From CAYOLL01 sp964404765 [NCBI: uncultured Gemmatimonadota bacterium] (GTDB taxonomy: Bacteria > 4572-55), in NCBI GenBank assembly GCA_964404765.1, contig CAYOLL010000152.1, positions 1 through 14,446 of the forward strand: a stretch of DNA of 14,446 nt, written 5' to 3'. A model generated the notes under the pieces. It worked only from the letters and a program-made list of their open reading frames with translations, made no database searches and was not told the DNA's origin. Shown in pieces: positions 1 to 7,944 of the stretch (its first letter is position 1; every line of letters starts with the position of its first letter). Made by a program: the position numbers and the translations under genes.

Positions 1-3000
1 CTTCTTCAGTCATTTCAACGGCTTCTTCGCCGACTTCCATGACAGGCTCTTCTTCGGTCATTTCAACAGCTTCTTCGCCGAATTCTTCAGTCATTTCAAC
101 GGCTTCTTCGCTGACTTCTTCCGTCATTTCAACGGCTTCTTCGCCGAATTCCATGACAGACTCTTCTTCAGTCATTTCAACGGCTTCTTCGCCGACTTCC
201 ATGACAGGCTCTTCTTCGGTCATTTCAACAACTTCTTCGCCGACTTCTTCAGTCATTTCAACGGCTTCTTCGCCAACTTCCATGACAGACTCTTCTTCAG
301 TCATTTCAACGGCTTCTTCTTCGGTCATTTCAACAGCTTCTTCGCCGAATTCTTCAGTCATTTCAACGGCTTCTTCGCTGACTTCTTCCGTCATTTCAAC
401 GGCTTCTTCGCCGAATTCTTCCGTCATTTCAACGGCTTCTTCGCTGACTTCCATCATTTCTTCAGTCATTTCCATAACATCTTCAGTGGCTTCAAAAACA
501 TCTTCTTCTTCTACGGCCTGCTCTCTGGTTAGACGTCGGGCTTGTTCAGTAAGCGTATTGATGATCACATTTGGTTGAACGGCTTCACCGGCGTACCCAC
601 CCAAAATAGTCGAAATAGACTCGCTGGTATCGAATAAAAACTCATGCATCTTATCATAGTTAGCAATTCGACCATTGGCTGCCGCATCCAAAATATTCAA
701 AATTAAATCACAGCAAGTAACAACCGGCGTCCAATTTTGAGCGTCAGCAATTTTTTTAAGTTCCTGGGCAATTTTAATCACATTATAACGTCGGATACCG
801 CTTTCCGGATCCGTTTTATAAATGTGCAGATTCTCAGACAGCGTTGCAACCTTGGTAAGCGCTAGTGAAAACTTTTCTTCGTCTACTTCCGCTGGTTCCG
901 GAGCTTTTTGTTTGGGTCTAGGTGGCGCTGGTTTTTCACCCCGAATCTCGGCAACATCCGTGGGGGCAAACAACGAGAACCCTCCGGTATCAGCCGCTGT
1001 CGCTGCTTTTGGCGCGGACACTTCGACAGTCGCGGCCATAATCTTCTTCCGGGCGGATTTGACAAGTTCTTCTTCTTTTTCAATAGGAATTACAACACCA
1101 GCGCCAATTTTATCAATAACAGATCCGATTATGATAAGTATATCTTTCAAAGTAGTCGGGACTTGGGGCGTAACTTTGATAAAACCATTGGCGGCGTCTG
1201 ATAACAATTTGCTGGTTAATGTCAGTAATTCCGCCGGCGCGCGCCATTTTTTAGAATCAGCTTGGTAATAAAAGAGCTCCATCTGCTGTTTTGTTTCGGT
1301 TAACAAGCCCTGATTGTTCAGATTAGCCGCAAGCCGGTCCAGTTGATTATTCAGATTTGCAATCTTTTCGCGAGCTTCATCAAAAGGTGTTAATGGCGCA
1401 GGCTCTTCAAAAGCAGCCTCGGCCTCAACCTCCATTACTTCCGGTTCAGCTTCTATTTCCATCATTTCAGCTGGCTCTTCGGGCACAACTACCGGACCGA
1501 CTTCGTCATACGTAGCAACTAACTCATCAAAGCTCAAGCCGCTTTCGGCAATGTTTTCGCGCAGAACGCTAAACAGACTTTCCGAGTCTAAATCGCCACT
1601 GCCCGCTTCAAATTGTCCCAGAACCGTAGCCAAGCTGTCGATAACTTCGGCCAGTACATTGGCCAGTCGATCATCATAGTAGACTTCTAAACGATTCAAC
1701 CGGGTATATAAACCCACCAATAATTTTCCTAGGATGCTTAAATCACTTTGACTGTGCCGAAGCGCCATAACTGTAAAATCAATAGTCATTTCCTGAAGGG
1801 AACCGGTTAAGGCCTGATCGGTTGGATTTTGTTGCAGCTCATTATTTCTTTCGGCAATACTGCGAACGCGATCTAGCATATCAGCAAAGAAATTGACTTC
1901 ACTCCCTGGTTCGCCGGTGACTTCCTCGGCATATCCTACTTCTTCGACATATTCTTCTTCGGCCGCTACTTCTTCGACATATTCTTCAACAGACGCATCT
2001 TCATCGACATATTCTTCAATGGATGTTTCTTCATCGACATATTCTTCAACAGATGCTTCTTCATCAGCCGCTACTTCTTCGGCGTAATCTTCTGCTGCTT
2101 CAGTGACATCGACCTCTAACATTTCAACTTCTTCAGGCACACTTTCTACAGTCTCAGTATCGGCATCATATACTTCGACAGATTCGTCATCAGCAACTTC
2201 AATATCGGTATCAAAAATCTCGGCTTCGTCAGTTGGCGCTTCCACAGCAGCTTCGGCAGCATCCATAAATGGCTTTTCAATGAGCGGAGCTTTTTCTTCA
2301 ACTTTCGGTTTTTCTTCAGCCTTTGGTGTTGGTCGGGGTATGTCATCCAATTTAAGACCGGCTTTGGTTAATAACGCCTGATAGCGGGCGCGCAGCGAAC
2401 CGAGGATAGATATCTCATCGACTTCATCCCCAAGCAGTGAGCCAAGGATATTGGTAATTTCTTCGGAGAATGTCACCATCAACTTGTGCAGCTCTTTATT
2501 AAAATCCAGTAATCCCTTTTGATTTTGGGCCAAAAGTTGGGTAATCATCGAGGTTATTTCGAACAAACCCGGCATACTGTTCTTTTCGGCAGCGTCACCA
2601 ATTTCGCCGGTGCGCTCGATTAGATTACGCACCATACGCGGGTCTTTGGTCCCGCTGGAGAGCGTAGAAATAGCGTGGTTGTAATGTTTGACATAATCTA
2701 AACAATATGAAAGAAAATCGCCTTTGTTAGCTTCTGCTATGGCGCCCATTGCGTCATCTTCGCTTTTTTCCGATCGCATAAATGGCGTGTCGTCTTCATC
2801 TGTAACCGGTTTAGCGACAGCCTTGGCTTCCGTACCGATTTCCGGGATATTTTCCCCAAAAAATTGAGAAAACTTGCGGAAAATCTTGTTTTGCGCTTCG
2901 ATCTCGTCTACTTCAAAGTCTTTGCGATGCAACAAGGCATAAAGCGATTCACGGGATTGATAGACCAGCGGCATTGTCTTGTTATTAACTTTTTCCACGT

Positions 3001-3241
3001 TTGTGCGCCACTCGTCGATAACTCGTGAGGTTAGCTCAACGATTTTTTTAATGCCGGTGTGATCGATCAAATTGGCAGCGGCGTGCAACAATTCAAACGT
3101 TTCACTAACGCGCTTGACCAATTCCGGACTATGCGGACTTTTGTCAAGCGCATCTAAATCCTGCTTGAGCGTCTGCACATGGTTTTTGGCTTCCATTTCC
3201 ATGAATTGGACGATATTTAACATTCCAGTTTCTTGAGCCAT
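1..3241 (-). CDS. HPt-like multi-module protein, probable N-terminal part of a CheA/PilL-type chemosensory kinase (partial)
   Basis: The frame opens at ATG 3241-3239 (AGGA-type ribosome site just upstream) and stays open to the window edge for 1,080 codons. Residues 1-105 look like an HPt domain: an acidic helix, then FELLHAAANLIDHTGI with H53 at the phospho-acceptor position, although the usual H-x-x-K-G is H-A-A-A-N. Residues about 173-298 form a similar all-helical module that lacks the His. Further helical modules lie at about 449-580, 620-720 and 785-905, separated by acidic or Pro/Ala linkers (about 300-445, 580-620, 721-785). From about 906 to the edge the protein is a Glu-rich tandem repeat. 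It lies 30 bp downstream of a PilJ/MCP-like gene, the position expected of a Chp/Pil-type histidine kinase. Kinase, CheW-like or receiver domains would be outside the window, so kinase activity is inference. It could instead be a stand-alone HPt scaffold. Confidence 0.6.
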   Translation of the reverse strand, partial: MAQETGMLNIVQFMEMEAKNHVQTLKQDLDALDKSPHSPELVKRVSETFELLHAAANLIDHTGIKKIVELTSRVIDEWRTNVEKVNNKTMPLVYQSRESLYALLHRKDFEVDEIEAQNKIFRKFSQFFGENIPEIGTEAKAVAKPVTDEDDTPFMRSEKSEDDAMGAIAEANKGDFLSYCLDYVKHYNHAISTLSSGTKDPRMVRNLIERTGEIGDAAEKNSMPGLFEITSMITQLLAQNQKGLLDFNKELHKLMVTFSEEITNILGSLLGDEVDEISILGSLRARYQALLTKAGLKLDDIPRPTPKAEEKPKVEEKAPLIEKPFMDAAEAAVEAPTDEAEIFDTDIEVADDESVEVYDADTETVESVPEEVEMLEVDVTEAAEDYAEEVAADEEASVEEYVDEETSIEEYVDEDASVEEYVEEVAAEEEYVEEVGYAEEVTGEPGSEVNFFADMLDRVRSIAERNNELQQNPTDQALTGSLQEMTIDFTVMALRHSQSDLSILGKLLVGLYTRLNRLEVYYDDRLANVLAEVIDSLATVLGQFEAGSGDLDSESLFSVLRENIAESGLSFDELVATYDEVGPVVVPEEPAEMMEIEAEPEVMEVEAEAAFEEPAPLTPFDEAREKIANLNNQLDRLAANLNNQGLLTETKQQMELFYYQADSKKWRAPAELLTLTSKLLSDAANGFIKVTPQVPTTLKDILIIIGSVIDKIGAGVVIPIEKEEELVKSARKKIMAATVEVSAPKAATAADTGGFSLFAPTDVAEIRGEKPAPPRPKQKAPEPAEVDEEKFSLALTKVATLSENLHIYKTDPESGIRRYNVIKIAQELKKIADAQNWTPVVTCCDLILNILDAAANGRIANYDKMHEFLFDTSESISTILGGYAGEAVQPNVIINTLTEQARRLTREQAVEEEDVFEATEDVMEMTEEMMEVSEEAVEMTEEFGEEAVEMTEEVSEEAVEMTEEFGEEAVEMTEEEAVEMTEEESVMEVGEEAVEMTEEVGEEVVEMTEEEPVMEVGEEAVEMTEEESVMEFGEEAVEMTEEVSEEAVEMTEEFGEEAVEMTEEEPVMEVGEEAVEMTEE
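48..151. repeat. 104-bp perfect direct repeat, copy 1
   Basis: Positions 48-151 are identical base for base to 315-418, an offset of 267 bp or 89 codons. This is a higher-order duplication inside the 33-bp repeat array and leaves the reading frame intact. Confidence 0.85.
315..418. repeat. 104-bp perfect direct repeat, copy 2
   Basis: Second copy of the 48-151 segment. Identity ends at 47/314 on one side and 152/419 on the other. Confidence 0.85.
1922..2095. repeat. 30-bp repeat encoding an acidic decapeptide (SVEEYVDEE type)
   Basis: Four degenerate 30-bp units on the minus strand encode S[VI]EEYV[DE]E.. decapeptides in the acidic linker at about residues 383-440 of the HPt-like protein. 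The unit differs in sequence and length from the 33-bp array at 8-470, so the gene carries two independent acidic repeat arrays. Confidence 0.8.
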
Positions 3242-3271
3242 TGTCCTATCCTCATCCAGGTGAAGTCAATG

Positions 3272-5371
3272 TTAGCGCACTTCCTTCAGCGCGCTAAGTT
3301 CACGATCAATTACTTCCAGCTTATCTTCCGCAATCACAAAGCGGTTTTCTTGAATCCGATGTCTAAATTGACGGGTATATTGGTCGCCCTTATTTAAAAT
3401 TTCGATTCGGCGGTTTTCAATTTCTTCCAAAAAATTACCGGTTCGCTCTAAAAGCAAGGTCAGTGTCTCGACATTTCTTTCCATGACCTGATAGGCATTT
3501 TGGGTTGGCTCGGAAAAATGCGGGCGGGCATTGATATTCCCCGAGAGCCGATTCAAATTATTACGCAAATTCGTCAGTGCAACATTTAAATCCACCGCGG
3601 TGGAAATCGCCTCGGTTGACCATTGATCCGCCGTCGCGCTTAAGCCGTTAATGGCAGCGGAACCCGCGGCTTTTTGGGCAATCCGGCTGGATTGGGCCGC
3701 CAAGCCTTTAATCCGGTCGGGATACGTCTCAAAATTTTCCTGGGCCAGCACAGTCAACTGAACTTCCCGATCAAATTCCCGAACATGATATTTGATGATT
3801 TGCACATCATCGGAGATTGAATATACGACATCACGCAAAGCCCGCAATTCGGCTTGCATCGTTTTAAGCGTCTCACTAACCTGACCGATAGTATGCTGCA
3901 CGATTACAAAATCCCGTCCGGTGTCTTCCCAACTTTGCGCCCAATAGGTTTCCCGCAGAGCCCACTCCCGCCCTGTTTGATCCAGGGCGTTTTTAACGTC
4001 AATCCAATCCCGGCTAAAATGCGCCAGATGCTTTTCATGTGCTGCTTTTCGAGCCGATAATTTTTGAATTAAAACATTTAATTCGCTGTTAAGCGCACCC
4101 CATTCGTTATCCGATACGGGCAGTAGCATCGAAAAATTGTTATCTTCTACGGCTTTTAAGGTCGTCAAAATCCGGGCTATTTGTCCGCGCACAGATTGGG
4201 CATCCAAGCGATTTTGGGCAAAATCCTGCAACAATTCAAACATGTGATTCAATTTTTGGCCAAAAGGCTGTAAATCGCCGGACAGCTTGAGATCAATCCG
4301 GGCATTGTAACGTCCTTGAGAAACCAATTCCGTTTTTCCATAAATTTCTTCCAGCGGACGTACAAAAGAACGCTGCAACAGAAAATATACGGTTAGTAGT
4401 AATAAAGTCCCCCCAAGCGTCGGCAGCGTGACTTCCGTCAATAGGCCCCAGCCGAAGCTGATGCTTCGTGGCGTCAAAATTCCCATATACCATTGAGCAG
4501 GCAAACCTTTTAATTGGACGCTGTTTGAAGTCAGCAAATAGCGTCGGACACCCGTTGGATCATTCAGCAGCATTTCCTGATCAACATTATCCTTGAGAAC
4601 TTGCAAAATTCCGGCCAGGTCGCTGGCTTTAAGCGACTGAAGATTTGGCAAAGTGAGGGTATGAAATTGCGTGGCGTCCGAAATAATCATCATATACGAA
4701 CTGGGCAATGTTTCGCGCGTGCTGCCAATCAAGTTATGCTCCAGCCGGAAGCTGGCTTTCAGTACGCCGATATTGTCACTTTCCTCATTTTTGATCGCAC
4801 AGGCAAAGGGCAAAACCACCTCACCGTTTTCATAGTCATCTTGAAAGTCGCCAATCCACAGACCATTTGTAATCGTTTGATACCACCAGCTGGTTTCGCG
4901 CTGGTCAAAGGGTTTGTTGATATAATCACCCCAGATATTAAAGCCATGCTGTTCGGTCATAACAATATCGGTAAAATCATTTTCCAGCTCTTGTTGAATA
5001 AATTGACGTGTCGGCTCGCTAATCGTCAGCTCCATGTATTTAGAGACATCTGCTTTGAGGGTCTTTGATTCTTTAAGCGATGGATTCAAATTAGCAAACC
5101 GGCGGTTGGTCCAGGAAACGCTTTGCACAACCAACGGTGTTTTGGAAATAACCTGTACTTTATCTAAGGCGTGCTGTAAAACCAGGTTGATTTGTTTCTG
5201 GTGTAGTACAAGCAAACGACGCGACTCTAATTCTTGCTGAGATCGCATTTTGTGAAAATGACTCACGTATGTAACCGCATTGTAAAATAAGAATGCAAGC
5301 ACCGGTACCACCACCATCAAAAGAGGCAGTTTCATTAAGAATGTTAAACCATGCCACCACTGTTTGATCAT
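3272..5371 (-). CDS. PilJ/MCP-like transmembrane receptor with Cache-like and HAMP regions, degenerate signalling domain
   Basis: A membrane sensor likely to feed the downstream HPt-like protein. Counting from ATG 5371-5369 (699 aa), TM1 is at about 11-31. A periplasmic region follows at about 40-312 with a dCache-like stretch (WWYQTITNGLWIGDF..., then GVLKASF). TM2 is at about 313-333 and HAMP at about 334-386, followed by a second HAMP-like helix pair and about 250 residues of coiled coil. In the coiled coil, DRIKGLAAQSSRIAQKA resembles the return helix of the MCP hairpin (EVRxLAExS...). The conserved tip that binds CheW/CheA (EAARAGExGRGFAVVA) is absent and replaced by a short ENFETY turn. 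A TTG at 5389 would add six residues; neither start has a clear ribosome site. Receptor role is inferred from architecture; family assignment is moderate. Confidence 0.7.
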   Translation of the reverse strand: MIKQWWHGLTFLMKLPLLMVVVPVLAFLFYNAVTYVSHFHKMRSQQELESRRLLVLHQKQINLVLQHALDKVQVISKTPLVVQSVSWTNRRFANLNPSLKESKTLKADVSKYMELTISEPTRQFIQQELENDFTDIVMTEQHGFNIWGDYINKPFDQRETSWWYQTITNGLWIGDFQDDYENGEVVLPFACAIKNEESDNIGVLKASFRLEHNLIGSTRETLPSSYMMIISDATQFHTLTLPNLQSLKASDLAGILQVLKDNVDQEMLLNDPTGVRRYLLTSNSVQLKGLPAQWYMGILTPRSISFGWGLLTEVTLPTLGGTLLLLTVYFLLQRSFVRPLEEIYGKTELVSQGRYNARIDLKLSGDLQPFGQKLNHMFELLQDFAQNRLDAQSVRGQIARILTTLKAVEDNNFSMLLPVSDNEWGALNSELNVLIQKLSARKAAHEKHLAHFSRDWIDVKNALDQTGREWALRETYWAQSWEDTGRDFVIVQHTIGQVSETLKTMQAELRALRDVVYSISDDVQIIKYHVREFDREVQLTVLAQENFETYPDRIKGLAAQSSRIAQKAAGSAAINGLSATADQWSTEAISTAVDLNVALTNLRNNLNRLSGNINARPHFSEPTQNAYQVMERNVETLTLLLERTGNFLEEIENRRIEILNKGDQYTRQFRHRIQENRFVIAEDKLEVIDRELSALKEVR

Positions 5372-5446
5372 TTTTGCTAAATCATGCAAAATTTTATCGG
5401 AACAGGCGTCGTACCTTAAAAATAAAGGCCCTTTTATGTATAAATT

Positions 5447-5475
5447 AGTATAAACGAATAGTAAAACAATGTCAA
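5447..5475 (-). promoter_or_regulatory. Sigma-70-type promoter for the PilJ-like/HPt-like operon
   Basis: Read on the minus strand, a perfect TTGACA (5475-5470) is followed after 17 bp by TATACT (5452-5447). Transcription would begin near 5440, leaving a leader of about 50-70 nt before the receptor gene. Confidence 0.7.
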
Positions 5476-5560
5476 GTAATTTTTATAAGTCATAAAGATA
5501 CACCCATCCTTTAAAGTAACTTCTTAAGAGATTGCGCAAATGTGGCATCAAAAAAAGTGC

Positions 5561-5588
5561 TTGACAGGGTTTAGATCGTCATTATCAT
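5561..5588 (+). promoter_or_regulatory. Sigma-70-type promoter for the rlpA operon
   Basis: TTGACA at 5561-5566, a 16-bp spacer, then TATCAT at 5583-5588. The predicted start near 5595 gives a leader of about 34 nt containing GGAGG at 5618-5622, six bases before the rlpA ATG. Confidence 0.7.
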
Positions 5589-5628
5589 TTCACTTACAAC
5601 CCTTATAAACTTGCAACGGAGGCGAATC

Positions 5629-6105
5629 ATGCATGGACTCAATCCAATCTGGAAAAAATTACTGCGACTCGCTTCCGGCGCGTTGCTTATAATGACCTTT
5701 GCCCATAATGCAGCGGCCGATGGACCCTTAGCCACCCGATCCTATCAATATCTTAAGCAAATCAATCCCAGCCCTCATTCTATCGGCATGGCTTCCTGGT
5801 ACGGAACCTATTTTCACGGCCGGAAGACCGCCAATGGTGAAGTTTATAACATGCATGAGTTAACCGCTGCCCATCAACAACTGCCATTTGGCTGCCGTGT
5901 CCGCGTCATCAACACGCTGACAAGAAAAGGTGTTGTCGTCCGGATTAACGACCGCGGGCCGTTTAAAGACCAGCGAATTATTGACCTTTCACTGGCAGCG
6001 GCGAAGGCTTGCGGGCTTATTTTTGACGGTGTTGCTCCGGTAATTTTGGAAATTGTCGATATGCCGACACCTGCTGTCAAACCAATTATTAAAAAATTCA
6101 AATAG
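5629..6105 (+). CDS. rlpA: RlpA-like septal lytic transglycosylase (double-psi beta-barrel)
   Basis: RlpA proteins act in the periplasm on peptidoglycan, in Pseudomonas cleaving denuded glycans at the septum. The protein is 158 aa. Residues 1-30 are a signal peptide (hydrophobic SGALLIMTF, cleavage near AHNAAA). The double-psi barrel runs about 50-145: ASWYGTYFHGRKTANGE, LTAAH, LPFG and NDRGPF are all present. E71, H82 and D108 are spaced 11 and 26 residues apart, matching E120/H131/D157 reported as important in P. aeruginosa RlpA, so catalysis is plausible. There is no lipobox Cys and no SPOR domain, so it is short and probably soluble. ATG 5629 is chosen over TTG 5611 because GGAGG lies six bases upstream of it. 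First gene of the six-gene plus-strand unit. Confidence 0.92.
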   Translation: MHGLNPIWKKLLRLASGALLIMTFAHNAAADGPLATRSYQYLKQINPSPHSIGMASWYGTYFHGRKTANGEVYNMHELTAAHQQLPFGCRVRVINTLTRKGVVVRINDRGPFKDQRIIDLSLAAAKACGLIFDGVAPVILEIVDMPTPAVKPIIKKFK

Positions 6106-6118
6106 TCGCCTGCTATTC

Positions 6119-7186
6119 ATGCAAATCTGCCGCTTTTGCTCAACGTGCTTCGTTCTTTTATTTATTCTAACGGGTTGCGGACCAAAACCGCCCGAAAAAG
6201 TTGTGGCGCGTTTGAGCACAAATCGTACACACCTGCCGGCTAATGCGATTGCTGTCGCTGAAATTACCGGGCAGTTTTTAGATGAAACCGGTCAGCCAAT
6301 CTCACTGGATCCAAACCAAACCCCGCTATTATATATCAAAACCGGCCTCGATCTGGCCAAAATTATTTATCAAACTATTGACAAAGACGCATCAGGGGCA
6401 AGCCGATTGCAGGCCAGAGTCGTTGCCACTTTCAAGCCCGGACCGGTTAGCCTGGCGATTCATGGCGATTTTGCGGCTTCAACCGAGATAATTCTTAATA
6501 TTGAGCTGGACTGGACCGACAGCGACAAAGATGGTTTTCCGGATGTTACAGAATTAACCGACCCACTTGATCGTCGTAATTTTTCAACTTGGTTTGCCCG
6601 CATTGCCGAAGCCCAATTTTACAAACCATCTGATGCCTGGCAACCAACCCAGCGTGATTGCGCCGGTTTAATCCGCTTTGCCTATCGCGAGGCGCTTAAA
6701 AAACACGATCCCGCCTGGTTCAAAGCTGTCCCTTTACCCATGCCGACTTCCATCGCTGACATTAAAAAATACAATTACCCCGCTGTTCCATTAGTCGGTG
6801 AAAAAACATTTCGCGTAAATGATCTGCCCCTCGAACCCGGGCGGATCGATTCGATCTTTACGAATTTTGTTGAATCTCAATACATCTTGCATTATAATTG
6901 TGTGCCGCTTAGCAAAAAATGGGTCGATTGCCAGACAGGCGATCTGGCCTTTTTTTTCCACTTTGACGATCCGGACATGCCCTATCATGGCATGATTGTG
7001 CTCAAAGAAGAAAGTGATCCCGCCCAGGAATTTCTGGTTTATCACACCGGGCCGGACGGCCAAAATCCGGGTGAGGTTCGTAAAATTGCGCGAACAACCC
7101 TGAATCAACATCCGGATGAACGCTGGCATTTAAACGAAGCAAATCCTTATTTTTTAGGCTACTTCCGTTGGAAAATTATCCATTGA
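6119..7186 (+). CDS. DUF1175 (YfaT-like) lipoprotein with Ig-like region and NlpC/P60-like cysteine motif
   Basis: A predicted 355-aa lipoprotein. Residues 1-20 are a short hydrophobic signal ending in the lipobox LTGC, with C20 as lipidation site. Residues about 28-130 read like a bacterial Ig-like (Big) domain. DSDKDGFPD at 134-142 is a DxDxDGxxD calcium-loop motif. Residues about 156-354 match DUF1175, the E. coli YfaT family: AQFYKPSDAWQPTQRDCAGLIRF, GDLAFFFHFDDPD, YHGMIVL and VYHTG. C181, H290 and H309 sit as the Cys-His pair of an NlpC/P60-like hydrolase would, suggesting a peptidase or amidase, but no substrate is known. ATG 6119 is preferred over TTG 6053 because it gives a clean lipoprotein signal and avoids overlapping rlpA; it has no strong ribosome site. 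Gap to rlpA is 13 bp. E. coli yfaT neighbours the alpha-2-macroglobulin gene yfaS, which is not seen here. Confidence 0.85.
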   Translation: MQICRFCSTCFVLLFILTGCGPKPPEKVVARLSTNRTHLPANAIAVAEITGQFLDETGQPISLDPNQTPLLYIKTGLDLAKIIYQTIDKDASGASRLQARVVATFKPGPVSLAIHGDFAASTEIILNIELDWTDSDKDGFPDVTELTDPLDRRNFSTWFARIAEAQFYKPSDAWQPTQRDCAGLIRFAYREALKKHDPAWFKAVPLPMPTSIADIKKYNYPAVPLVGEKTFRVNDLPLEPGRIDSIFTNFVESQYILHYNCVPLSKKWVDCQTGDLAFFFHFDDPDMPYHGMIVLKEESDPAQEFLVYHTGPDGQNPGEVRKIARTTLNQHPDERWHLNEANPYFLGYFRWKIIH

Positions 7187-7200
7187 CACAAGAGGAGCTC

Positions 7201-7944
7201 ATGTCTACCATAACGCAACCCGCTTATGAGCTTGCCCCGGCCATTCCGGCGGTGGCCGAGGACGACTCCGACGATTTCAAAACCGGCGACCGACTAACGT
7301 TGGCGGAATTTGAACGCCGCTACGACGCCCATCCCGAAGTTAAAAATGCCGAACTTCTCGAGGGAGTTGTTTATCTTATGTCACCCGTAAAAGTCAAAAA
7401 TCATGGCAAACCCCACGCTCATATTATGATGTGGCTGGGTGTCTATGTCGCAGAAACAGCAGGTCTTCAAATATGTGATAATGCTTCCGCCCGGTTAAAC
7501 TATCGCAACATGCCGCAACCGGACGCCCTGATCTATATCCAACCGGAATTGGGTGGACAAGCCCATATATCGGACGACGACTACATCGAAGGCGCACCGG
7601 AACTAATTGTCGAAGTCGCTTCCAGCAGTTCAAGCTATGATTTAAGCGTCAAAAAGGGCGTCTATGCCCGCGCCGGCGTTCAGGAATATATCGTAGCGGA
7701 AATGCCGAAACAACGGCTGCACTGGTTTACGCTGGACGAAGGCGAATACACCAAAATCAAGGCCGGCGCTGACGGAATGTATCGTAGCCGGATTTTTCCG
7801 GGTCTATGGCTTAAGGCAGAGGCATTATGGGACGGTAATCTGCGGGAGATGCTGACGGTTTTGCAACAGGGATTGGCCTCATCGGAACACGCGGCTTTTG
7901 TTCAAATGTTGGAAGATCGTCAAAAAGCGATCGGGAGGATCTGA
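7201..7944 (+). CDS. Uma2 family protein (PD-(D/E)XK nuclease-like), copy 1
   Basis: Uma2 proteins have a restriction-endonuclease-like fold; their function is mostly unproven. The protein is 247 aa. Family landmarks are LTLAEFERRY (32-41), ELLEGVVYLMSPV (51-63), MPQPD with D108, APELIVEV with E138, then KK at 151-152 and YARAGVQEYIV (155-164). D108, E138 and K151/152 match the D-(E/D)xK acidic-lysine pattern, so the active site looks intact. The ATG at 7201 follows an AGGAG ribosome site, so the ATG at 7168 inside the previous gene is less likely. The gene starts 14 bp after the DUF1175 gene and its TGA overlaps the ATG of the second copy by one base. Confidence 0.88.
   Translation: MSTITQPAYELAPAIPAVAEDDSDDFKTGDRLTLAEFERRYDAHPEVKNAELLEGVVYLMSPVKVKNHGKPHAHIMMWLGVYVAETAGLQICDNASARLNYRNMPQPDALIYIQPELGGQAHISDDDYIEGAPELIVEVASSSSSYDLSVKKGVYARAGVQEYIVAEMPKQRLHWFTLDEGEYTKIKAGADGMYRSRIFPGLWLKAEALWDGNLREMLTVLQQGLASSEHAAFVQMLEDRQKAIGRI

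Larger units (their letters stand above)
8..470. repeat. Glu-coding tandem repeat (minisatellite) in the HPt-like gene
   Basis: At least 12 copies of a core that reads EEAVEMTEE on the minus strand. They are joined mostly into 33-bp (11-residue) units ending FG, VS or VG, with some units extended by EEPVMEVG or ESVMEFG. All length changes are multiples of three, so the frame is kept. Copies are nearly identical at DNA level, which indicates recent expansion by slippage or unequal recombination. Confidence 0.93.
5372..5628. other. Divergent intergenic control region
   Basis: An AT-rich, gene-free stretch between the minus-strand receptor gene and rlpA. It holds one promoter for each direction, about 85 bp apart between their -35 boxes. 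No operator palindrome, riboswitch or terminator stood out in the spacer at 5476-5560. Confidence 0.7.

Noticed and set aside
8-470. CRISPR array
   Set aside because: The repeats are contiguous coding units of 33 bp without unique spacers and keep one long reading frame.
39-578. Ser/Thr-rich open frame on the plus strand across the repeat array
   Set aside because: It is the antisense of the Glu repeat; the minus frame is open for 1,080 codons with a ribosome site and protein-like modules, while this frame has only a repetitive SVISTASS composition.
822-1268. Plus-strand open frame of 148 codons
   Set aside because: Lies wholly inside the minus-strand HPt-like gene, has no recognisable domain or ribosome site, and reflects codon bias on the opposite strand.
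4601-5068. Plus-strand open frame of 155 codons opposite the receptor gene
   Set aside because: Antisense shadow of the Cache-like region; no domain or start signal of its own.
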